DNA of 64,000 bases from Arachis hypogaea (lineage: Eukaryota > Streptophyta > Magnoliopsida > Fabales > Fabaceae), in NCBI RefSeq assembly GCF_003086295.3, contig NC_092047.1, forward strand, positions 65,886,054 to 65,950,053, given 5' to 3'. The position numbers and the translations under genes were made by a program. Below, piece after piece: positions 55,882 through 64,000 of this stretch. Under the pieces are notes generated by a model, which did not search any database, was not told the origin of the DNA, and saw nothing but the letters and a program-made list of their open reading frames with translations. The stretch's first letter is position 1. Each line of letters starts with the position of its first letter.

Positions 55882-58800
55882 TGTAACAACCCTAATTTTC
55901 GAGTACGCGAGATCATTTCTGAAGACACAGATTTCTCCGAAAGATCAGTAAAGGGAATACCTCTCCTGTATCATCAAGCATCTCAATCCTCATTGTCATT
56001 ATATTATCTTTAACTCAGGACCTTAGTTGAGACAGGCCCGACAACGCAGTCACGAAGAACCTAGTTTTTGAACCGTATCGGTTGGCAATTTTGATTCTGA
56101 TTTTCGTAAATAGTCTCTGTTTGACTAACCGGACTCGACTCATGAGAGAAGAGAGATAATATTATAATATTATCATTATATTAGTATTAGAAAATGCTTG
56201 AATGATATTATAAGGTTACCTGGTCTGTTTTAGTTAAAAACAGGAAATCGGTTTAATCGGGTTCACAATTTACTGGTGCAGCTTAGCACCAGCACTCTCT
56301 GATGACTTTAGCAATGCTAAGGCCTCATTATACATCTTTTATTCTCATAATAAATATGTTACTAGTGTCATTTATCCTAGTAGCTCAGAAAATAATTTTT
56401 AGAGATGTTTTTACAAGTGTTCCGATAGATATAGTTTTAGTAGTTATACACCTGAGATATTTTAATATTATTTTAACCCACCTCCAAGCCAACCAATCAC
56501 AACTCACCTTACACCCCCAAGACACTCCAAGGCTGGTCATTTACTCCCTTTGGACGAAAATGAGAAGAGAGAAAAGAGAGAAAACTTCATGAACACTTAA
56601 TCTTCAAAGCTTGATTTCTTCTGAACCAAAACTCAAATCAAAACTCCGATTTCACCAAAATGATCCTCTATTATTCCTCTACATAACCATATAACATATC
56701 AAGGCTTAAAATAAGGTGAGATGGCTGTCTCCCTCCCTTTTCAATTCGGTTTTCAAGGAAACATGCTTAAGCATGTGTTTTCTTGATGTTCTTCCTTAGG
56801 AATCATGCTTAACTTGACTTGAGGGCCAAGAAACGTGACTTTTCAGCAAGTATAAGGTTAGAAATCACCTCCTAATATTCTAAGGGAGATTTGGTTAGTT
56901 AAGGGTTTTTGGATTTAAAGTTGTTCTTGATGTGATTTAGGAGGAAAAAGTGCTAAACGACCACCTGAAAGTCTAACTGAATTAGGAGCAGCAAAACCAG
57001 GTAGGGTGTGACGAATTTAATCTTGATTGATTGTGTTTGAGATGTGTGATTATGATATGGTTTGATTATGCTTGAAATTGATTGCTTATATGAGTTATTC
57101 TTGGTGAAAGTTTGTTGAAATTTTGATAAAATTTGATGATATTTAAGCTATGAATGTTGTTCTTGAGTGCAGCTGAAAAAACGAACCCTAATCCTTAAAT
57201 TGGGGTTCAATTTATGTTGAAATCATGTAGAAAATATGGGGTTTTAGTGGCTGCTAATTTATTATGAATTATAGTAAAAATCGGTTGCTGAAAAGACTGA
57301 AAAACGGGAAAAAACAGAGAAAGAATTTGAAGAATTTATGAAGAACACAAAGAACACTTTGAGTGTTGTGAAGAAAATTGAAGAACACCTTTTAGATCTT
57401 AGAAAGGGCAAGGTTGTAATTATTTTGGTGTTTGAGGGGTTATTTTGTAATTTCTGAAAGTTAGGGTGGTTAAAGTAGAAATATTAAAAGTTACCAGGGT
57501 AAAAAGTTAATTTTAAAGGTTAAAAGGGAAAGGCAAGGTAATTTTCGAAATTTAATAATAAAATAATAAAAATAATAAAATAATACAAAAAAGGCAGTTT
57601 TCTGTAAAAGCTTTAGAAAGACAACTTTAAGCGCAGAATCTCATAACTACCTTCATAAAACACTTAGGGAGTGGTAATAACATGTTAGTGAGGCAAAGAT
57701 AAATGAAAGATAAAAAGTTAAAGAAAAGATAAACACCAAAGAAAAGTCTGTAAAGTTTTAATGACAGAAAAACAGACAGAGATTAGTAAACGAACTAAGA
57801 GCAACATAGTTAGTTCTTGAGTTACACCCAGGGTTAGGTATAATATGAAAAGTTAAACTGTTTCAGTATAGACTTAATGAACCTATACTTGGGACAGGCT
57901 AACTATTCATATCGAAATTTACATAAGCTTTAAATATATACGTTAAGCAGAGAAAAGAGTAACCAGAGCAGAGTAAAGAGATACAGAGAACAGAATAACC
58001 ATAATAGAGTAAATAGATTAAGAAAAAAGAGTAATCATATTAGAGTAGAAAGACAAGAGAAAAGAGTAATCTGATAAAGAGAAATGGTTTGAGTTAAGAT
58101 GTTGTAAAAGTGAAAGATGTAAAGTTTATATAATATGATTGAACAGAGAAAGAAAGAGGTACTGCATAAGAATGTGAAAGTGATGATAAATAATGAGAAT
58201 GATAATGAATGATGATCATGAGAATGATTATGTGATGATCTACTGTGTGAAGGCAGTCAGATAGATGGTGGTACGACCACTGAGAGTGCTTTCCTGGGAT
58301 ACTTAGCTATAATGCTATTCTGTAAGTCAGAAGACTCTTACAGAGGTATCGAGAAAACACAACTAGCATATACTCCTGTAAGTCAAAGGACTCTTACAGT
58401 GAGTGTGTTGAGTAGATATAAGTTAACTAGCTCCGCCATGCAAGTCAAAGGACTCTTGCGAGGAGCATTGCCAACAGGGAAGCCTTACCTGGTCAGAGGA
58501 CTCCGGATAACGTCGGGAGCGGGTATGTAACCAACAAATGAGCTCATTACCTGCACTAGGGCTAGACATACATCATACTTGGTTGTGCATTTCTTCTGTT
58601 ATCATTGTTGTATGAATGTATGCTTTCCTTGTTTGTATTCTATTCTCTGTGTTTGTGTTATTTTCTTGTATTCTTCTGTTTGTGTTATGCTATTTATTTT
58701 CTCTATCTTCTCTATTTATCTGTAACTTATATTTACTGCTTTTCTATATTTTGCTATTCGTCTGCTAAACAACACGGAATTAATGAACTTAACTAATAAC

Positions 58801-59628
58801 CCCGACCCTACTAAGAACTCCCCAGTTCTTACCCCTTCTCTCTCCCTTCCCCCTTCAGATGGAAGCAAGTGTTCCTTTCCGTAGTTCGCTGACGACCGTT
58901 TGCAAAAAGGATTCCGCTCAAGGTAGTCTTCTGAGTCTAGGGTGAATCTCGTTCTCTGTTTATATGTATATATTATGAGACCAGCCAATGTCTGCACCCC
59001 GTTTGTACGTGAACTTTAACCTAAATCCTGTGCACGAGACTCCTGTTGTGTGGCTACTTGATGAGGTACCAGAGAGACGTCCTATGGCAATGTCTTATCG
59101 TGCAGAGGAGTAGCTGATGATGTTCTACCTTTTGGTGACGTTCCACCTGACTTGAGTTTTGAAGACTTAGAACGTACTTTCCCTCACTTTAGTAGTTTAG
59201 AGGGACTAGGTGAGTATAGAGTCTAGGCTAGCCTAGGTGCCAGCTTAGGGACCTCTTGAATAGGTCAGAACCTGGGATGTTGTATGTATATATATGTATA
59301 TAGATATTATTTAGCTATATCTAGGGGTGTTCTAACTAACAGTCTATATTCTAATAAAGGCTGAATCACCGAATGTTGTCAACTACTTGTGACGTATTTA
59401 TGTGTGGTTGTTTATAACTGTTTTATCTATTATTATTTGTGAATTGATTATAAATGATTCTGTTTATTAATCCAAATATTTTCAAAAAAAAAAGTACCTC
59501 GCTAACTAACTACGCTTCTAACAACGAATCAGGCTCATATAATAAATAATAGATAATAATTAGGATGACAAATTGGTAGCACTCAGTTTCTGGTATGTCC
59601 TAGGCATACTGAAAATTGGGTCGTTACG
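55882..59628 (+). mobile_element. M: solo LTR of a Tekay/Del-like element
   Basis: It starts TGTAACAACCC and ends GGTCGTTACG (normally ACA), about 3.7 kb, with the target duplication CTCCT (55877-55881 and 59629-59633). K ORF2 resumes across it. No gag, pol or primer site is seen inside, so I call a solo LTR. The orientation is inferred from the TG start and is uncertain. It contains a covarying hairpin array at 58320-58459. Short frames inside are not supported as genes. Confidence 0.65.
58320..58459 (+). repeat. Hairpin array in the solo LTR M
   Basis: CTGTAAG paired with CTTACAG (58320-58343 and 58376-58399) and GCAAG with CTTGC (58440-58459), all around a constant TCAAAGGACT-type loop. 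The stem pair changes from T-A to C-G in the third unit. Confidence 0.7.
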
Positions 59629-60807
59629 CTCCTCCTCCTCAGAGTGCTCCGAGGGTGTGTCAGACTTAGAGGGGTTGTCAGTACGCCCAGAAGTCATAAT
59701 CAGCTTTAGATATGCATAGCGGCACTGGTTGGGACGCTCCAACTGCTCAAAGCGTCGTTGATTGTAGTGCTCCATCTGATCAATGCGCTCGAAAAGGCAC
59801 TGCACAAGGTGGTAAATTGGCTGAGACGATGCTGAAGGTACTGCTGAGGATGCGGCCGCCTCAGTGGGAGTAGTAGTAGGTGGTTTATGGCCTAGAGGTC
59901 CAAACCGCTTGCCGTGCGGAATAACCTTCTTGCGGTTGGCAATTGGTGGTCTCTCATCCTGGGGCTCCCAGGGTACCTCAGCTCGAATAGCCATCTGAGT
60001 GATCAAATATGGGAATTCCAATGTGCCTCTGACATGTACTCGACACGTATCCTTCCTGATGAGTCTTGGGAGGTATAGCTCCTTTCCTTCCGAGACACAC
60101 CAGATAAGAAAGATCATAGCTGCTAGCACTTCCGACTCGTGAGTACTAGGCATAACATAATTGCTCAATATCTGTTGCCATATCCTAGCCTCATCATTGA
60201 GATAATCAACCTTGATACCCCGTCGAGTTTCTTTTGACTTTCCCATAGCCCACGAAATATCAGGATGAATGGCTATAGTACGCAGGATGGCATCCCAATC
60301 AAAACTCATAAATCTAATAGCTTCTTCGGCCTTCTGAAAACCATTTGTATCATCTGTTTTAGGCCCGAAGTGAAGGATATCTTGTATTGCCTCCTCTGTG
60401 ACCAAGATCTGTTTGCCCCGAAACTGAACTGCATCAAGGGTCATCCGATAATAGTTGGAATAGAACTCACGGACCCATGATGCATTCACATCCGCCATAT
60501 CTCTATCCAGAAATACCCAACCTCTCTGTTCAATTTGATGTTCAGTATACTATCTCATCTCGGTTGGTATTCTTAGCTTCTTTTCCAAGTAGAGTTTCCA
60601 TTTTTTCAGAAATACCGGAAACTTGAGTTCACAGTAAAGGTTAGCAAATTTGACTGAGTCAGAAACAAGCACAAGTTGATCAGCCTTTTCTTTGTCAGTA
60701 AATTTATTTTCACACCAAAATTCATCCGATAGAACAACGGATGACTGTGCTCTCTTCCTTTTACTGAAGATGGCCTTACCCTTGCCTTTCCCTATCCTAT
60801 CAGACAT
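59629..60807 (-). pseudogene. Element K ORF2, main part (env-position protein)
   Basis: ATG at 60807 (MSDRIGKGKGKAIFSKRKRAQ), one base after CAG (60811-60809), as in I and C. A TAG near 60547 is the only break before the insertion. The core has ADVNASWVREFYSNYYRM, QFRGKQILVTEEAIQDIL, MSFDWDAILR and LEFPYLITQM, then a basic helix (YNQRRFEQLERPNQCRYAYL) and an acidic tail that runs into the solo LTR M at 59628; the last codons are at 55881-55763. Close to I ORF2 along its whole length. Function unknown; position is that of the Athila env-like gene. Confidence 0.75.
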
Positions 60808-62450
60808 CCTGAAAAATAGAATTCGCAAGGCACAGATTATCAAATCAAAGTAGAGAAACAGAAAGGCAAATAATATACAAACAAGACAAATAGAAGATAG
60901 GCAACAGAGGGGTTAAAACTTAAACATGAAGTGAGTCACTAAAGTTACAATTAAGTTGGAAGGGAGTATAAACAGAATTCAAAATCAGTCAAAATTCACA
61001 TTCCAATTAATTGTGTATAAAGGAAATCAACTTTCTTATTCCTTAAGAGGCAACATTGCTATGCATCAAAAGAACAGTTAAAAAGTCATTTTAAAGAGGC
61101 AAATTAAAAGAAGGGTGAAAAATATTTAATTAAAACTTAAAAAGTTAGAAGAAAGGAAGTTAAATGTCAATAGCATAGCAAATATTGTTCTTAACCAAGA
61201 TAGCGTCCAAAAATTCTAAATGACAAGCAACTCACATTCATATAAGGCAATGCAAGTCATTGATAATGAAATATGTAAGGCACAAAGGCATGAAAGATAA
61301 ATACAAGTCATCATCAATGTGTTTGATCACTCAAGTGCAAAAATTGGTGGAGAAGAATTTATTAAGTACTTATGTAACCAAAACTGATTTGACACTGAAA
61401 GTTTATTGAAAATGGTTACAAAAGCAAAAAGGAACCAACAATTGCAACTTCAAAGAACCTCAAACAAAAACAAGATTTGGCCAAATAGAAAATTTATGAA
61501 ACAACTTCAATGGTCAAGGAGAAGTTAAAATTGAAACAGGACCATGAAGAAGGAAAATTTGGAACCTAACTTGAAAAATTCAAACATAGAAGAGGTTCAA
61601 AATTCATTGGTCAACAAGGTTCGAATTGACACAGAAATCCGTCAAATAGTTCTTGTTGCCAATTATGCAATTCAAATAAAGGAAACCAAAGAAAGGGCAG
61701 AAATGCCAACCAATCAACCCATGAATTGAGTTTGGTAAACACTAAATGAAACAAAAGTCAAAATGTACCAAACTCAATTCATAAGTTTGAAGTTAAAAAC
61801 ATAACAATTTTCAAAAAAATTCGGCAATATTCTGGCAGTAAATTAAGCGTTCCCGGATTAAACAAACAGCAAAACTCAGCCCACATGAAATTCAAAATGA
61901 TTTAGACAAAATCAGTAACCATAATTTCATATAAATTGAGCATTATGAACGAAAACAGCACCAAAACACTAAACTATTTAACAAGCAGGTAAGCTGAATT
62001 CAAACACTTAAGTGCATAATTGAAAGAACATCTCAGCAGCCATCAATCTTGAAGCAACAACAAAATGGAAATTGAAATAGAGCAATTGACAGTTCCATTT
62101 AAATTCCAGAAAAGCAGCAATATGAACCATTCAATAAGCAAGCAATTTAAATTTAAACATGTTAAACCAAATGGAATGATCAATTTAAACAGCAACATAT
62201 GCATCAGACACAATATATGCATATTAACAAAAGAAAATCATCATTATCCGTGTATACCTAGAGCAGTGAAGCATGCACCAATTCAGACAGCAAAAACAGC
62301 AAAATATTAAACCTAAATCCACTAACAAACAACTAAAACTACCTAACCACATGCATTACTAAACTAACTAAGTGAACAAGAATTAAACAAAGCTAACCAA
62401 ATTCAAAATCAAAATTAATTAACAAGAATTGAATATGGCAGAGGGACTGC
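60808..62450 (-). other. Element K intron-like spacer upstream of ORF2
   Basis: 1.6 kb, A-rich on the plus strand, no supported gene. It corresponds to 44691-45612 in I and ends with TTTTTCAG before the ORF2 start. Confidence 0.55.
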
Positions 62451-62935
62451 AACCTAGGAAAGACAGAAATGGAAATGGGTTAGGAGAGGTAGGATGTCGG
62501 CTCAGAGACGACGGCTATGATGGCCCGTGGTAGTGACCATAGCAGAAGCAGAAACAGGGGTCCCTGTTCTTGTCACAAAGATAGCAGAGGAATATGAAAG
62601 GGAGAAGAAGAGAAGAAGGAAGAAAGAAGGTAGGTGGTTGTGGTTAGAGGGTGGGGGTCACCGGTGGCAATGGGCAGCCGCAGTGGAGCTGGTGGTGGCG
62701 GAGAAGATGAACTGGGCAAGAAAGGGAGATAAAGAGGGAAGAAGAAGGAAAGAAAAGGGAAGAGAGAGGTGGTCAGCAGCGGTTCGGGGTCGCCGAAACT
62801 GAGTGGTGATATGAGGTTGATGGTGGTGAGTGGTGAATGCTTCAATGGAGGAAATAAAGGGAAGAAAAAGAGATGTTGGAGGGAAGAAGAGAAAGGGTAC
62901 GTGAATGGGTTAGGGTTCTCGCGTCAAGGGTTAAT
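62451..62935 (-). promoter_or_regulatory. Pyrimidine-rich tract of element K
   Basis: C/T-rich on the minus strand (plus strand full of GAAGAAGAG and GGTGG), same relative position as 44176-44690 in I and 14640-14390 in C. Reading frames in it are compositional. Confidence 0.5.
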
Positions 62936-62939
62936 GAAT

Positions 62940-63310
62940 TTAAATCCATGTGTACGCGTGGATCACGCTTGAGCGTGAAAGCAGTGAACATGGGGGCGAC
63001 GCGTACGCGTGAATCACGCATACGCGTGGAAGAAAAATTGTGTGAAACGCACAGTTTTAGAACACTTGTTGCACAACTCTCTGTAATTAGTACTGGGGCC
63101 ACATTTAGGTACGACGCGTGCGCATCAGTCACGCCCACGCGTGGGAGATAAAAAATGCAAATGACGCGTACGCGTCAGCGACAGGCACGTGTGGGTTGGG
63201 TTGTGCGCCTGGCACTCCACCCACACAGTTCCAGCACAACTCTCTAGTTTTTGTACCAAAGAGCAACATTTAATATGATGCGTGCGCGTCGGCCATGCGC
63301 ACGCGTGGGA
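62940..63310 (-). repeat. CG-rich palindrome array of element K
   Basis: Units such as GACGCGTACGCGTG, CACGCATACGCGTGG and GATGCGTGCGCGTCGG; same place as 43755-44175 in I. Confidence 0.75.
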
Positions 63311-63465
63311 CGATTTTTATTTTTTTGAACCAACAAGCTATCAAATTAATGCCAAATATTATTAAACAGGTGAAACCACATCTTAAACTAAATAATCCTA
63401 ACTAAAAATAAAAATTCAATTTATTACCAATATAAATAAAAGAGAGAATAGGAAGAATTTACTAT

Positions 63466-63515
63466 GATGGGGTGTCTCCCACCTAGCACTTTTAGTTAAA
63501 GTCCTTAAGTTGGAC
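63466..63515 (-). promoter_or_regulatory. Tandem hairpin after element K ORF1 stop
   Basis: Minus strand hairpin a GTCC-AACTTAA-GGAC (63501-63515) and hairpin b GGTGGG-AGACAC-CCCATC (63466-63483), closing with one G-T pair. Confidence 0.7.
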
Positions 63516-63532
63516 ATTTGGTGAGCTCCTTG

Positions 63533-64000
63533 TCATGGTGGCTTGTGCTTGAACTCATCTTGAAACTTCCACCAATGCTTGGACTTCCAATAAGCTCCAA
63601 CATTTCCAAGTGAATTCACCAAGCCTTGATGAAGTTTCTCACAAGCTTTGAGCTCCCAAAGTTGATCCTCTTGTATGCCGGGATCCCAAATCTTGTTTCT
63701 ACATCCATCTTTAAGTGGATCATCATTGTTCCAACCGGGTGGCAAGCAATCCGTATTCTCAATGAAGTACCAAACTCTTCTCTCAGATCCAACCAATTGA
63801 TCACTAGTCCAACCCTTGTATCTAGCTCTTGAAATGTCAACCTTGATGAGTCTTGATTTGCAACTCCAACCACTAAACATCCTTCTCTTACGCTTAATGC
63901 CACAAAGTCTTCTAAGTTGACCATCCGTTACAAGAATACCATATTCAAGTGGAATGGTAAGGCGAATAGAGATAAGTTTTACCCACTCAAATGAGGGAGT
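63533..64000 (-). CDS. Element K ORF1, C-terminal part (runs off the window)
   Basis: Open from the right edge to TGA at 63533-63535. It matches the last 155 residues of I ORF1: IPLEYGILVTDGQLRRLCG, PPGWNNDDPLKDGCRNKIWD and the final KHWWKFQDEFKHKPP. Conservation between two diverged elements suggests this C-terminal region was under selection. Not recognised. Confidence 0.7.
   Translation of the reverse strand, partial: TPSFEWVKLISIRLTIPLEYGILVTDGQLRRLCGIKRKRRMFSGWSCKSRLIKVDISRARYKGWTSDQLVGSERRVWYFIENTDCLPPGWNNDDPLKDGCRNKIWDPGIQEDQLWELKACEKLHQGLVNSLGNVGAYWKSKHWWKFQDEFKHKPP

Noticed and set aside
62527..62802. Trp/Gly/Arg-rich frame on the plus strand of K
   Set aside because: It is the antisense of the pyrimidine-rich tract and shows only compositional bias.

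Overview
The window looks like plant nuclear heterochromatin made entirely of nested LTR retrotransposons. I found no convincing host gene. Several LTRs, with primer-binding sites matching the tRNA-Asp 3' end, resemble repeats I remember from peanut (Arachis). That species guess rests on memory only. Most elements belong to the Athila/Tat side of Ty3-gypsy. One is a Del/Tekay-like chromovirus with a tRNA-iMet-type primer site.

The nest can be unpicked from 5-bp target duplications and from reading frames that resume across insertions. Element K (- strand, a base layer running off the right edge) occupies 35155-36088, 55277-55881 and 59629-64000. Three insertions sit in K. They are Del-like element G (- strand, its right LTR ending at 35154 and its left end off the window), element H (+, 36094-55271, duplication ATATG) and a 3.7-kb solo LTR M (55882-59628, duplication CTCCT). 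G carries the short gag-only element E (-, 28672-34956, duplication GGCCT) inside its LTR and element B (-, right LTR 23096-24674) inside its gag. B's ORF1 is split by element C (-, 299-22402, duplication ACCGC). C, the only element here with a full gag-protease-RT-RNaseH-integrase set, is split by element D (+, 4369-14192, duplication ATGCA). H is split by element I (+, 40391-48667) and a truncated inverted LTR, J.

Only C encodes polymerase, and it is dead: several nonsense codons, frameshifts, and Asp-to-Asn changes in both the RT and integrase active sites. D and H encode Gag plus protease and a small third ORF. E encodes Gag only. I and K encode two other proteins, an unrecognised ORF1 and an ORF2 in the position where Athila elements have their env-like gene. 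B shows only ORF1. All of these except C would need enzymes supplied in trans.

The most interesting signals are shared RNA-like structures: (1) a tandem hairpin just after the gag/pol/ORF1 stop in six elements, with compensating stem changes; (2) a tetraloop hairpin followed by AAGTTTGGTGT or AAGTGTGGGGAGGT, at the 3' LTR and again at internal ORF borders; (3) family-specific arrays of short palindromes; (4) signs of separate expression of the downstream ORF (a TATA box in H, and a splice-acceptor-like CAG one base before the ORF2 ATG in C, I and K); (5) a tRNA-Cys-like stretch in the third ORF of D.
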